Assembly (NCBI GenBank): GCA_016508695.1
Contig: VNKQ01000019.1
Location: 372,001 to 436,000 of the forward strand
DNA from: Hyphodiscus hymeniophilus
Taxonomy: Eukaryota > Ascomycota > Leotiomycetes > Helotiales > Hyphodiscaceae
Direction: 5' to 3'
DNA: 64,000 nucleotides
A program made the position numbers and the translations under genes. Each line of letters opens with the position of its first letter. The stretch's first letter is position 1. Under the pieces are notes generated by a model, which saw nothing but the letters and a program-made list of their open reading frames with translations, ran no database searches and was not told the DNA's origin. Positions 11,882 through 23,926 of this stretch are shown in pieces.

Positions 11882-14800
11882 ACTGATCCAGGGTCCACAT
11901 GAGTCAGGAGACAAGAGGTCAATAGCTCAGGCGCAACAGGCATTCATACTGCACTCCAGGTTGCCAATAATCCAAAGGGTAAAGGGCATTTGGCTCTGTA
12001 AGAAACAAGCACATGACGCAAGGTTAGTTTATACTCTGTCGCCAACGTAGGGAGTAGCAAGCCAGACAATGAAGTCGGCATTGAGCAGGTGTACGTACTC
12101 AGTGGCATGAACAAATGCCTGATGGACCCTCTGTTGCCGGCTGGCAACAGTCACTTCCACAACGTAGATTAAATAATGGCGTCCTGGTGGCCATAGGGAA
12201 TAAAGATGGTCCGTTCACCCGACGGCTTGTCCTGGAAAAATCCCATGGAGAAATCCGGTGGGTCTCAGATAAGGTCAAACCATTTGTCTGCAGGATTGGA
12301 GACCATATCTCGAATCCTCCACAGAGGTGTATCACGTGATTCAGCTAGCAGCTATTATGAACTCCAGGTACGGTTGTACCTTCGAAATAAGTTATGACGG
12401 GATCCAAGTAGGGTGGAAACCACGGCAGTAAATGATAACTCAGAGTATCCACCTCACTATGGTGCGTGGCGGCATATTGTGTCGATGGGTGATACTTACC
12501 ACGCCCAAGGGATTCTGAGTGGCCGAGGAGCTCTCGCTTGATCACCTGATCAATGGGTAAAGTGGCTGGCACGTGAAAGAAAAGAAATATCTGGGATCCA
12601 TCAAGAAGATATGTGGAAGAGCCGATACAGTTGAAGTCCATGGGGTGCCCGGGAATGCGGATGTTGCGTTAGAATTAGAAGGAAAACATTTTGGTCGGAC
12701 AACATGATTTTAGATCTCTCAAAAAAAGCTACAAACGCGCGAAGAAAAGCAAATATACCTGGCGGCAGCCTTGGTCCTGGGAAGCTTCTGTGGGTTGTAT
12801 CCTGATCCTGCCATGGTATCAGGCGGGAGTGTAACACACTGGCTTTGGACGCAAGTCATTGGGAATTTGGTCCTGAATAAAAACGGAAAGTCTCCCTCGA
12901 AAGTCGGGTCGAGTGATCTGTCGGTTCTGTTGACAACTGCTTGGGGCCAACGGGTGCAATAAAAAAAAGAGTCGGTGATAAGCCTTTGTAAAAATCTTCT
13001 AATGCAAGATCTTTGGGTGATTGCGGACAATGATTTCGAAAGGGGAGGTCCTGTAAAGGGGCGAGATTTGAGGCATATGGATGCGAATGAAGAACAGGAG
13101 AGAAAGTGTTGTGAAAGGAGGGTGTGGGGGGAGTCAGTCACTTATGCTGCTCGCGTGTGAATGGAAATGTAAGACACACCATGATGCGTTGTCGGTTTTC
13201 GCTTCATTTAGCCAACTTATCGTTGCGCATTAAATTGCGGAGCCAGTTCACCGGCCTGCCGTCAGGGATGTTGGTTGGAAGAGGCTTCGAATGTTCGCAG
13301 GCTGAGGATGTGATACCTTCTCTCTCTTGTGCATCGCATGTCACGAATCGCAGCATGGCGCTATTCTGATTCGAGGAGGGTGCAAGACAGGGGCGTATGG
13401 GAGGACTCCGAATCAGCCATGGCAGAACACGACAGTTGCCGAGTACGTCGCAATGCCAGTGACTTGAGTCGGATTTGACCAGCTGAAGCGGACATCAGTT
13501 TGGCTTGCTCAGCGAGGCGCAGTTTGTTTGGTCTGTTTGGCCCTGCCCGCTGTCTTCAAAAGCAAGGAAAATAGCGCAAGCGAGGGTAGTGGATCCATTG
13601 GCCTTGGCGAGTCCTCGACGGGCCGCTCCCATTAGCTGCCTGGGTTTGCCGGTGTTTTAAACCCCAAGTATGATTTCATAGATACGAGCGAGATAGTCGC
13701 TGTTCTGCCCTGTTCCTGACTCTTGAGATGCTCGAGCCTCGATATCGCAGGTCGATCTCACGTCGACTGAATATTGCTGCAGAACCCGTTGCTTTGTGCC
13801 TGAATTCCGTGAATCGTGGTCGTACTCTGCTTCCGGGATTTAGAAAATGTAAGCCTCGGATATCGGAATGGTTTCACCCCCCGCTCTCATTTGTCTTTTT
13901 TGTGGCTGCTTTGACACGAGCATGCCATAAGATGACGAGACAGACAGTGTGGGTGGACAATGAGGTGATTGGTGCTGTCATCGTCGTAGAAGCCAGCGAG
14001 CTCTCCAGGCGATGTCGTGATACTTCGCCAATGGAAGAGATCGGACCGTTGCTCCTTTGCTTTCGACCGCCATCGTTGCGTGTGATACAGGTTAAATTGC
14101 AGGTGACGAATCAGTCGGAAATTCATCGGCATGGGTTTGCAGATAGCAGATGATGCAGCAGGATTCCCCAACAAGAACCCAGTTGGCTGTTGGAGAACGT
14201 TAACAGTACCTCCGTATTGCCGAGACACTATTCCGATGTTAGTGCGAAGTAGAAAGTAATGCCTGGAGCGACGAGTTGCAAGAAGGTCTGCAGCCTCATT
14301 TTCAGAAAACAAGTCATATCCACTGGATCGGATGCTGCTTTGCTAGTCCCCAGATCAGCGAGCAAATTGGTCTCGCAATTGTATGCTAGGCGGACTATCT
14401 GTGTCTTGATACTTTACCTCGGTCTAAAAGGCCTGGGTTTCTTCAGTTGTGAGGTCTTTCCCATGCCTCTCAGGAGCATCTTCACAGGAGTTTGTGCAGC
14501 CCAAGCCCATGGAGCATTGCCGCAAATTCTCCGGCTTCACCATCCATGAAAACTCCTAGAAATTGAAGACATTAATCGTATCTGTCGCACCGCTGTTGTA
14601 GAACCTCTGTTGTAGAACCTCTGTTGTAGAACCTCTATTGCAGAACCTCTGTTGTAGGACACGAGAGCCGGTCACGGCGATCTGAACCAAGGCAGGCCCA
14701 ATGTCAGATTCCACCTCGTACAATTTGAGTACGCCTTGAAAGCTTATATATTCGTCGATGTTTTCTGGGAGATCCTTCTATGCATTGGCAACAGTATTGC

Positions 14801-16087
14801 GGTAACGCTGGGATGTCCTGCGCCTCCAAAGGACATTTTCAAATCCGTACTTCTCCTCTGAGCTTCGGATCTAGACTTGATACCGCCATCCTTGCTTTTG
14901 AACCCCGATATCAACATCTCGGTCTCGAAAGTCTCGAATGCGCATTGCGAGGCAGATGAGACGGCCGTGAAAGGCAATTGGACCCTTCACATCAACCACT
15001 CGCCTACAATAGGTACTGCTCCTCTGATCGCATCGTAGGTAGCTTATCACGGCATGTACGGATATTCCTCTAGGCGAGTATGCAACGTAGTACAACGCTG
15101 TCGAAACTGTTACTGCTTTCTCCTCCTCCAAAGGATTGATCTTGTAAGAAGGATCGTGAGTGATGCGAATGAACACACCACTTCTAGCCACCATAAAAAT
15201 GATATGAGAGGGACCTTTGAGGTCATCCGAAGTTTTACTTTAGAGACCTAGGCCGTTAAATCGATGTCAAAATGATCTTTCTACCCGTAGTCGGTAATCC
15301 AGTGTACGGAAAGTGCGAAGCCTAGTGGGGAGAGAATGCACTGACGGTTGATATCATACGAGGCCAAGCTATGTGTGGATATCGACGCCAAAGAGATCCA
15401 TGAGCCCTAGCAATAACAAAAGACTGTGAAAGGGAAGTGCAGACATGTTGGCGGCGCCTTTCCGGCGATAGCCATGCACAACTAAATGATACACTGGCTT
15501 CCCGGATATGAGGTTTTCCTCAGACGAGACCCAAGGCGTAGCATTCTCTCTGATACGTTCATCCGTCTCTCAGGTCCTCTGTGGGCTGTGACCCATGTCG
15601 TAGCAGCAAGCAATCGCTGGCAAAATCAGGCAGGGCTCTCGGTGAGAAGAGCTCCGAACCAAAATTGAAAGAAAAACTCGAATATATGGGTACAAGTTGA
15701 TGGAAAGAAGCCTTTTTGGCTTGGTGATGTCATGTTTCTACTCGACTTGAGAGATCAAAGAAGTTTACTAATTCCACGACGCAATTACCATCAAGACCTA
15801 TATGCTCCTTGAGTCTGAGATTTGAGAACCAGCTCATGAGATTCATCCCGTCTCTGAATTTGATCCTTGGCTAGGATATGAATCAATGAAGAAGAGGCTG
15901 GAGGACAAGAATGATGATGGAAGTTGAATCAAAGACACAGCCGTGCATCTAACCAGCTTCATCCGCACGTGATCTCAAAACTATATGATATGGGCTGTGT
16001 AACCAGATACGGGCGTGTGTCTATTTAGTCTTTTCCCGCAGTATTTGCAAATTTCCATCAACCAAGGTAATTGCAACAGTCAAAGCC
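11882..16087. other. Long gene-poor region (about 4.2 kb)
   Basis: No gene can be supported. On the minus strand, 12641-12497 encodes MDFNCIGSSTYLLDGSQI and about 30 further residues before a GTAAGT donor. An ATG at 12815 (MAGSGYNPQKLP) also runs to a GTATAT donor. These could be leader exons or uORFs of the C2H2 gene, or an unrecognised gene. Open frames at 13728-14312 overlap on both strands and look random. A 14-bp tandem repeat lies at 14595-14658. Confidence 0.4.
14595..14658. repeat. 14-bp tandem repeat, about 4.5 copies
   Basis: The unit GTTGTAGAACCTCT is repeated three times exactly. A fourth copy has two changes (ATTGCAGAACCTCT), and a partial fifth follows. The unit length is not a multiple of three and no gene covers it. 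Confidence 0.9.
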
Positions 16088-17108
16088 ATGCCGGTATGTT
16101 TTTCACGCACTACGAAAGTCAGACTCTCATAACCAAATTCTCCAGCTGATAGTAATCACCGGGTACCCGACCTCGGGGAAAACATATCGTGCTCAGCAAC
16201 TCCAAACCTACTTTACCACTCGCATCTCTGGCCTTCCTGCAAGCCACCCCTCTTCCTCTCTTCGCGTACACCTAATATCCGATCACAAGCTTTCCATTTC
16301 CCGTACAGTTTACAACCTCGAATCCAAAGAATCTCACGAACGGTCGAATAACGCTTCCGAAAAAGACGCCCGTGCTACCATCTATGCTGCTGTAAAACGC
16401 GTTTTGAGTAATAAGGATATTGTCATTCTAGATGGAGCAAACTACATCAAGGGATGGAGGTACCAGCTATACTGTGAGGCAAAGGCTGTGAGGACTCCGC
16501 ATTGCATTGTCCATATTGGAACACCAATTAGCCAGGCCAGGGGAGTCAATGATAACCGATTGGCGGGTAGGAATGGGACGGAGCCTAGTGAGGATGTGAA
16601 GCAAGAGGACATGCCGTACGAAAGCGAGTGCTGGGAGAATCTTGTGTACAGGTATGAGGAGCCAAATGCGATGGCAAGGTGGGACAGTCCTCTACTTACG
16701 GTGCTGTGGGACGATGAGTCGCCCCCATGTGAAGAGATTTGGGATGCTGTTGTTGGGTCCGAGGCAGAGGGCGGAAAGAAGTTCGTCAGACCGAATCAAG
16801 CTACGGTTCTCAAGGCTTCGAGTAGCGAAGACTACTTGTATGAGTTGGATCGAAGCACCCAAGGGATCCTCAATAGAATATTGGAATGGGCGAAGGATCA
16901 CGCTGGAGAGGGTGGTGGAGAAGTCAGTGTTGGGGAAGGTGGTGATGAGGAGTTGGTCGTAGAGCTGCCTGCCAATCCCGTTGGACTTCCAGGTCTGCAG
17001 AGACTTCGGAGGCAGTTTATAAGTATGAACAGACAAAATTCCGTGTCGGTCAAGAGAATACGGGAAAGCTTTGTTGGTTATTTGAATGACTCTTTTCAAG
17101 CGGCATAG
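16088..17108 (+). CDS. KTI12: KTI12, Elongator-associated P-loop protein
   Basis: The first coding exon is only ATG CCG (16088-16093). A 52-nt intron (GTATGT...CTCCAG) follows, then one long exon 16146-17108, giving 322 aa. The start MPLIVITGYPTSGKT carries the Walker A motif (G8-T15) directly at the N-terminus, as in Kti12. Further signatures are the ISDHKLSISRTVY segment, KDIVILDGANYIKGWRYQLY (Walker B-like) and FVRPNQATVL. Kti12 resembles the tRNA kinase PSTK, and it binds Elongator and supports wobble-uridine (mcm5/ncm5) tRNA modification. The length fits the family (about 310 aa). The open frame upstream of 16088 begins at a TTG and is rejected as N-terminus. Confidence 0.93.
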
Positions 17109-17225
17109 ATCATAGTATTGCATGGTTTTTGGAGTTTTATTGTATAGGCAGATACCCTTGGCGTTGGAGATCAATTTGATGGCTAGATTCCAAGAGTTCG
17201 TATCAACGACAAATCATGCCACCTT

Positions 17226-18191
17226 TTAATTGTTTAGTCTCTTGATCCACTCAGCGACATCTTCGGCCCATTTCTCTCCATCCGCTTGACCAGTCATCAG
17301 GAACGGTGGGGGACTGATATGGTTGTGCCCCTCGATGATTTTCAACTCAGTTCCAGTACTCCAAATCTTCTCACACAGCTCAGCAAAATCATGATTAGGT
17401 TGCCCAATCTCATCCTCAGGGTCAAATTCTCCCAACAGCAACAACATATTTGGAACTCCCACCTCTCCCCTCGGCTTCCCTGCATTTTCAATAGCTTTCA
17501 GCAACCCATATGGGCACTTTTCTTTGATACCTGTAGCATCACCATAATACGTCTCGAGGGCGTTTGCCCGTCCTGCCTCAGCTGACTTGAAGTGGAATGG
17601 GACCCCTAGCCCCACTGCTCCGACGAGCTTGATGCCTTTCTCGCCAGCAGCCAAGTTCTGCCGTTGCTCCAAGTACTGGGGCGCAAGTAAGAAGGTTGAG
17701 ATATGGATACCACCGGCTGAATTGCCCATGATAACCACATTTCCGGACCCCTTATGCTCAAACCCTCCCAACCATTTCAAGACAAGAGATACGTCGTCCC
17801 CACCAGAAGGGTAGACCGCATCCTCGCCCCCAAATGGCGAGTTAACACGCCTATAATCAGCTATGATAGTGGCAATGCCTCTCTGTGCAAAGAATGACCC
17901 AACATTGTGGTAGAGAAGCTGTTCTGGAACTGTAGGAACAATCTTATCTCCTCTTATTAGACCTCCTCCATAGAAGAAGATCAAAATGGGAGATTTGACT
18001 GGGTTTTCAACAGGTAGATAGATGTCTAGCTTTTGACGAGGATGCCTTCCATATGTTTCCTCTTTCCGCTGAATTGAGAGAATGGCTTCTTTGTTTTTGA
18101 GGAGGAGTGGGATGGTTATCTCGAGCGTTGGCATGAGAATGTCCTGGATGGCCTGACCGGTGGACTTGTTTAGAGCTTTGATTGCATCCAT
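17226..18191 (-). CDS. Alpha/beta hydrolase fold-3 esterase/lipase-like protein
   Basis: Intronless, 321 aa, ATG at 18191. The oxyanion motif is FFYGGGL (YGGG at 74-77, in place of HGGG), and the nucleophile elbow is GNSAG with Ser158. Candidate acid residues are Asp257 or Asp260 (GEFDPEDE), and the His is in EGHNH (289-291). That is a full catalytic triad of the hormone-sensitive-lipase-like group. No signal peptide is visible, so it is probably intracellular. The substrate is unknown; small esters, lactones or carbamates are typical for the family. It faces KTI12 tail to tail with only 117 bp between the stops. Confidence 0.85.
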   Translation of the reverse strand: MDAIKALNKSTGQAIQDILMPTLEITIPLLLKNKEAILSIQRKEETYGRHPRQKLDIYLPVENPVKSPILIFFYGGGLIRGDKIVPTVPEQLLYHNVGSFFAQRGIATIIADYRRVNSPFGGEDAVYPSGGDDVSLVLKWLGGFEHKGSGNVVIMGNSAGGIHISTFLLAPQYLEQRQNLAAGEKGIKLVGAVGLGVPFHFKSAEAGRANALETYYGDATGIKEKCPYGLLKAIENAGKPRGEVGVPNMLLLLGEFDPEDEIGQPNHDFAELCEKIWSTGTELKIIEGHNHISPPPFLMTGQADGEKWAEDVAEWIKRLNN

Positions 18192-18668
18192 CTTATAACA
18201 CTTTTTTCAAGGAAGATATAATGCAATTAATGAGACCTCTATCAGTCATTTTATTCGAGAACCAGGGACAAACTTTCCATGGTGATACACGTGATCTAAA
18301 GTGAGGGGTAGATTCAATAGAATTTCAGACTTTACTCGAGTACTCGAGTATTTTAAAATAGGCAGGCTTCGTAAACTCCAAAGACCAATTTGCAATACCC
18401 AAATCTGGAAACCGTGACCAGATAATACTATGAGAATTGCATTTATATCCTGTTAGAGATATATCGCCGCCTCGGTACTTAGGTAGCTTCAATATCACCA
18501 TAGATGATGACTGTCAATTCTACCTTAGCATTCATCTCTTTAGGCCTATAATCTTCTCCACCCAGCACACTCTCAAAAGGTTCTTATTCGTTTGCTTTTC
18601 AGGTCTCATCTACATCCATTTTTGAGTACGAGATAGCTCATTCGACAGCAATGGACGACATCGGAGTA
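18192..18668. other. Intergenic, AT-rich
   Basis: A 477-bp spacer between the hydrolase start and the acetyltransferase end. It is AT-rich, contains a short TACTCGAG-type direct repeat near 18337-18350, and has no supported gene. Confidence 0.45.
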
Positions 18669-19443
18669 TCACCTTTGTATCTCGTGAACCATGAAATACG
18701 CTCCATATTCTCCAGCACCACCAAACTGCGAATCATCTTGAATAGCTCTATCAACCTCTTGGAATCCAAGTCGCGAGTAAATCCCACGACCTGCCTTATA
18801 AGCCATTACAAATATAGGAACACCAATCTTTTCCGCTAACTGAACTCCACTTGCAACAAGTGCTGTGCTTATTCCTTTGCCTTTACTGTCAGGGTGGACA
18901 GCCAGAAGTTCAAGCTCTAGAAAATCTCTTAGCAGTTACTCTTGAAGTAAATATCGAAGGATCCACTCGCTCTAGAATCGAGCTACTTCACTCACTCATG
19001 TAAAGCTTCTTAGCTAGAATACGTTTCATTGCTTCCATGTTCTTGTCATCAATTCCGCTCATATCACTTCTGGCCTTCCACCATGATGATTCAGCTAGCC
19101 CATCAAACCTTGTTTTCTCCTCATCACTGACGTTAGGCATTTGGAATTCTGCCCACACCGGGGTACCTTCGCTCGTAATGCAATGGCTAGTTGGAAGCTC
19201 CCAGCGAGCATATCCAACGACAGCCCCAGTGGTTGGATCAATAGCCTTGAGATGGCGCATCTGTTCACGGTTACGGAGAAGGTTGCGAGGCTGCCGCTTT
19301 GCTGACTGCTCGATGATAAATTCCAGCTCAATGTTAGGCCACATCAGGATCCAGGTTGGATCTTCCCAAAAGGCGCTCATGTTGACACGCGCCAGCGCTT
19401 TAGCATCATCGAAGGTACATGGTTCGATCTTCCAGTGCGCCAT
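18669..19443 (-). CDS. GNAT-family N-acetyltransferase
   Basis: Two exons, 19443-18996 and 18925-18669, give 234 aa. The 70-nt intron (GTGAGT...AAGAG) joins MSAFWEDPTWILMWPN-type N-terminal sequence to the acetyl-CoA site. The second exon carries LELELLAVHPDSKGKGISTA, which is GNAT motif A with the (R/Q)xxGx(G/A)-like SKGKG loop, then IFVMAYKAGRGIYSRLGFQE (motif B). The ATG at 19443 (MAHWKIEPC) is chosen because the frame further upstream starts only at TTG. The acceptor substrate cannot be predicted. The N-terminal half resembles the fungal single-domain acetyltransferases common in accessory regions. Confidence 0.85.
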
Positions 19444-21891
19444 AAATTTGTAGTGTCGTAGAAAGCCGACAACATGTAGAGGGGCCAAAGGCGCGGAGGA
19501 TTGGTTTTGGTGGTGTTGAGCTAGCAAATTGGAGATGTGGTGGGTGAGGAGGTTTGGGCGGGGTGAGAATCCATTGTGATTCTAACTGTATCTGATTTCT
19601 GAAGATAGCCGGTCATCCTTGTCTCTTCCAGCTAGCAGGAGAGACGAGGCACGAAATGGAATACTGAATTGATGCCATTTTTCTAATTGCCTGTTGCAGG
19701 TTGAGAGGGGCGTTGAAAGTTCACCGATAGGGATGATGGTAGACATGGCTCCGAACAGTACCTCCGTGTAGCCTAAAGCCCAATGTTACATGACTCTTGC
19801 GTTGATCCATAATCAAGTACATTCACGCATCTGAAAAGGTAGAAATGCATCTGGAGTCTCAGATCTCTATCCTGATCTCGGCATAAAGCCGTTGCTTTTG
19901 AATCTTTGGTACGAAGTCCGTTCGCATAATAGAGGGTGGTCCGGGGAACGGATACACCTACCGCCTTCTGTCAGAACATACACCGAGGGTCAGCTTCCTT
20001 ACCCGTACAACTTTCGAGTTAACTTTAATGTCCTTGGAGTACCACCTTCTCTTTTAAGGAGGAAAGTCCGTCACTTATTATGCACTTTGACGGCCCAGCG
20101 CCAACGTGAATGGTTGTTTATTGCAAGACCGTGTCCGCGGAACTCGGTTCGGACCAGCCTTTGCGCCCATCGCCGATGCGGAAATGCACACGTCCCGAAT
20201 CGATGAGACCAGCGCATGTTGGTCACAGTCAGTTACTTTAACCTTAGGTCCTCAATGTATTCAACGCCGACGAGGATCCTTATCTCGCCGGCGAACTCGG
20301 AAAACGGGTGCACCAGGACGATGAAATAGTCAAGCAGCAGAGCCCTTCCCATTGGAAATCTTACCAGCCAACACGAATGTGTAAACTGGGATAGCTTAAT
20401 GGAGTGGGTGAAGCCGAACTCAATAGACGTTTTTGAGAATGGAGTGCTTGTACATCCTGACCTTGGTATATTATCTCCATTGTAGGGTGCTGCTTCATGA
20501 TTGCTTGCTGATAAGTAATTCGTAGGGCCTGTGTACCTTAATGGCGAGTTTGTTCAAAGAAATGGGTCAAGATAGTTGGCCTTGTCCGTCACGGCTCGAA
20601 AAGACTCGCATATGCCGACGAAAAGGAGTTGTTGGTCACCATGGACTACGGAGATACAGTCTAGAAATAAAGTCTTGGGAAGGGCGTAGTTTCTTGCCCA
20701 TCTATCCAGATTGAACATTTCTTTGTTTTTGTTAGAGTTCAGAGCATCATGACTTACGGTGTTTAGATTTTTTCAAGGCCGTGGCGACGTTGTCTAATGT
20801 GTTCACATGAACCTTTACGGCCCGAGGGACCTCCTGACCGAACATTTGATTTCCCTGCGCAAGTACGGCTTCAACGTATATTGCTCAAATTCGGATGACT
20901 TCCTCCATGTTTTGATAAGATATCACTCCTCCGATCATTGTGGAGATAAAGAGCTTTACTCCCAATCTGAAAGGACTAAGACTTGTGAGAAGAAAATCCG
21001 GTTCAAGATCTATCCTATGAAGGATCGAATACTCCTTTTTGAAAGACTGCTTTAAGAAAAGGCCATAGGCAGACTGTTGCTTTGGGTGCTCCAGCTTCTC
21101 CCTTCTATGGGGTTGTTTAAGGGCGGATGTAATAGGCATGGCGCTATCAGGCAGGGCAAGGCTTTCTTGGTGAAGCATAGCTCGTCTTAGTAGGGTATGA
21201 AGTTACGAGAGTAAGTTCTACTTATTCTTATGCCTGCTTTGCTATCGTATCGAATTTTGATGAGCATCTGGTATCTCAACTGGGCAAACAGTATGGAAGA
21301 TCTATCAACCCCTAACGCATGTCGTTCAGCTCGACGATGACGCTTAGGCGTGTGCCAAAGCCGGACTTTTGCGTGATTCAAACTCGCTGCCTAGTTGTAT
21401 GACATATTCGCTAGGCGATGATTACAACGTCAGTGAATATGGGAAGAAAATAGGATATGGTATTGAGGCAGTAAATCATATCGTAATCCAGCCCGCATAC
21501 TCGGTCCCTGGTACAATGACGTTGACTCGCGCGCAATTCACATAATCCAATCTGCAACCCAAGGTCGGAAACACCTAGCTCAAGTGATTCCGCCGGAGCG
21601 GCGAGTTGAGTAATTCTGTAAGTAGAGTCAAGCTGATCCAGGTTTTCATTCAAGAACGATTTGGTGACGTTCCTCACCAATAAAACACAACCCACGACCT
21701 TCCATCTTTCAATGATTTTTTCCGTTGTCAAGCACATTGGTCTACAATCTCTACAAACGCAAGACGCAGGATTTACCCTGCTGTGGTGAAGATAACGGCC
21801 CAAGATTTGCTTCGTTTTTGTGAAACTCGAGCTCGACGGTGTTGACTTCACCTCGACAAGCAGAAGAGCGACGACTGTGCTCTCAACCATC
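19444..21891. other. Gene-poor spacer (2.4 kb)
   Basis: Several short frames on both strands (for example 19892-20324 plus, 21411-21902 minus) lack conserved motifs and codon-like bias. I see no repeat or transposon hallmark. Confidence 0.45.
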
Positions 21892-22890
21892 ATGGAACCC
21901 AAATCAGAAGAAGGCGAGACATGCGCTCCACCTTATACATGCCCTGTCTCGACCACAAGCTCATCGACTCAATCACCCGAGAAACTTGAGCCTTTCAAGA
22001 AGCTTCCTATCGAGCTTCGCTTGGAGATATGGAGGTAAGTCGGGTTCTCGGCGTGCTCTTTCCCTATCCAATTTCTTTCAGTAGTGCTGAAGAGGATCTT
22101 GTTGACAATGATTCTTTTTGGAATACTCGCGCTTTATTGAAGCCTTTTCGTATTATTTCCAAAGAGGCCATGCTGACTCCGAATCTCTGAAGATTGGTAC
22201 CGGAACCTCGTGTTGTGGAAGTCCAGTTTCCCATGTATAAAGAAGGCCTAACCCACTGGTTCGTTGCTGATATGCCAGTAACCTTGCAAGGTAACAAAGA
22301 CCCAAATACGATCAAAGCACCACTGATACTTGAAGGCAGTCTGCCACGAATCTCGAGAAGAAGCTCTCAAGCAATATAAGATCAAGTTCGACGACAAAAG
22401 AGCACTCAACTCGGTTTATTTCAATGACTCCATCGATTCTCTCTACATATCCTCGTTTCTTCTGATCAAGCAAATACAATTTTTTGCTAACAGGCACGCA
22501 CAGGACTTGGAGAAGCTGGAGAGGCTTTATACCATGTATGGTGTACTTGATACTCTATTCAGTGCCGATGACTGGACAGCAGTGACCCGCTTCCCAAGTC
22601 TGAAAGAAGTGACAGTCCTGGAAGTTGGAACGGACTGCTTTCATCCAGAATCCACTACCTGCGTTCCCTACAGATCCTGTATCCGGACTCTCGAGCACAC
22701 ACTAAGCACTTGTCCTCGACCAGATTTCCGTCAAAGAAACATCGATCTTAACGAGGGCCGCATAAATAGGTTCAAGACACGCCTCAACGAAAACGCGAGA
22801 AAATACAACACACTAGTTTTCCCAACATTCGTTATTCGCCACATGGCAGAGTGTCAGCGGGGACTCGATGACGATAGAAGCAGCGGTTAG
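21892..22890 (+). CDS. 2EXR-domain protein (fungal F-box-like family)
   Basis: Three exons, 21892-22034, 22193-22290 and 22340-22890, give 263 aa. The 2EXR signature is clear: FKKLPIELRLEIWRLVPEPR, then VVEVQF, and after the second intron VCHESREEALKQY. The second intron (GTAACA...GGCAG, 49 nt, CTGAT branch) is required because the two open frames differ by one base. It yields the expected hydrophobic residue plus CxESR motif. Many Pezizomycotina, especially Leotiomycetes, carry dozens of paralogues of unknown function. A second member lies at 57688 in this window. Confidence 0.82.
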
Positions 22891-22986
22891 AGATGGAATT
22901 TAATAGTCGACGAGCGACAGTAATTGCATATCCAATTAGCGTTTTGATAGATGGAGGAATTCTGGCGTTAGGAATCACAGAAATCT

Positions 22987-22999
22987 AAAAAAAAAAAAA
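22987..22999. repeat. Poly(A) tract
   Basis: A run of about 13 A just downstream of the 2EXR gene. It is low-complexity sequence only. Confidence 0.8.
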
Positions 23000-23063
23000 G
23001 CCAGGAAGTGTTTCTTTTCATTGAATGTGCCATCACACGGATACTCTTCCCACAAGGCTCGAG

Positions 23064-23926
23064 TCAAGCAAAGGAATCAATCAAGTCGTTCATATACTCA
23101 ACGATCTCCACATCTCTCCTCAACACCTCTTGATCTTTTCCAAAGCATCCCGTAGGCCCATAAAACGCCAACTGCTGCTCGATGAAACTCCGCTCCTGAT
23201 TATTCTGCATCAACATCAGCTTCTACTTCTACCGTCAAGCACTACTCCACTTATCTCGCTATCGCGAAAGCAGAATCACAAACAGTAAAACCACAGAACT
23301 CACCGTACTTCTACTAGCCCAGAGCCCCTGCAACCAACTAACATGATCAAAGACCGGACTCTCCCGTCCCCAATTCCACCGCATCTGGCGCTGCTGAACC
23401 TCGAACAGGAACTTGACCGTAGCGCCCAAGAACCCGTGATACTCCCTGATGATAACCCGACAGCGGAGATCCTCAGCCGTGGGCTCGGGCGGGATCGTGT
23501 CGTCGAGGGGTATCTCCAGTTCCGCGAGGAGGGTAGAGCACACGATCTTCAACGCCGCCGAGACGGTCTGTCGAGCGATCAGCTTTCTAATCCACCATGC
23601 TAAGGTTCAGGAACAGAAAATCTCTGATTCATCCCTGGGTTGGATATGAATAGATCGGGGCTTACATCTTCGACATCGTCGCCTTCCTCATCACCACCAT
23701 GCCCGCTGGACAGCACGCTCTGCTCCCCCATCCCTCCCATCCCAACGACGACCTGTATCCCCTCACCCACGCCCCCGGGATCCATTTCCGTAATCCTACC
23801 TCTACACTCCTCTGTCACATTCGTGATGTGTCGTATCGTCTGTAGTGTGACGAGGCCGGACACACGCTGTTGGACGAGGATCACATGACTTAGCAGTAGC
23901 GCTCTCAGGGCGCAAGGCGTCTTCAT
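23064..23926 (-). CDS. Unrecognised 227-aa protein
   Basis: Exons 23926-23666, 23567-23304 and 23222-23064 give 227 aa. Intron 1 uses GTAAGC with a GCTGATC branch and GACAG acceptor; intron 2 uses GTGAGT and GTAG. The N-terminus is MKTPCALRALLLSHVILVQQ, a Gly/acidic segment follows (GGDEEGDDVED), and the rest is helical with conserved-looking stretches such as ALKIVCSTLLAELEIPLDD, REYHGFLGATVKFLF and FIEQQLAFYGPTGCFG. Consistent phases and good splice sites argue for a real gene. I recognise no domain. The Leu-rich N-terminus is amphipathic rather than a clean signal peptide. Its 3' end faces the 2EXR gene. Confidence 0.6.

Noticed and set aside
13728..14312. Two 141-codon frames on opposite strands
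   Set aside because: They overlap each other, have no motifs and show random-looking composition.
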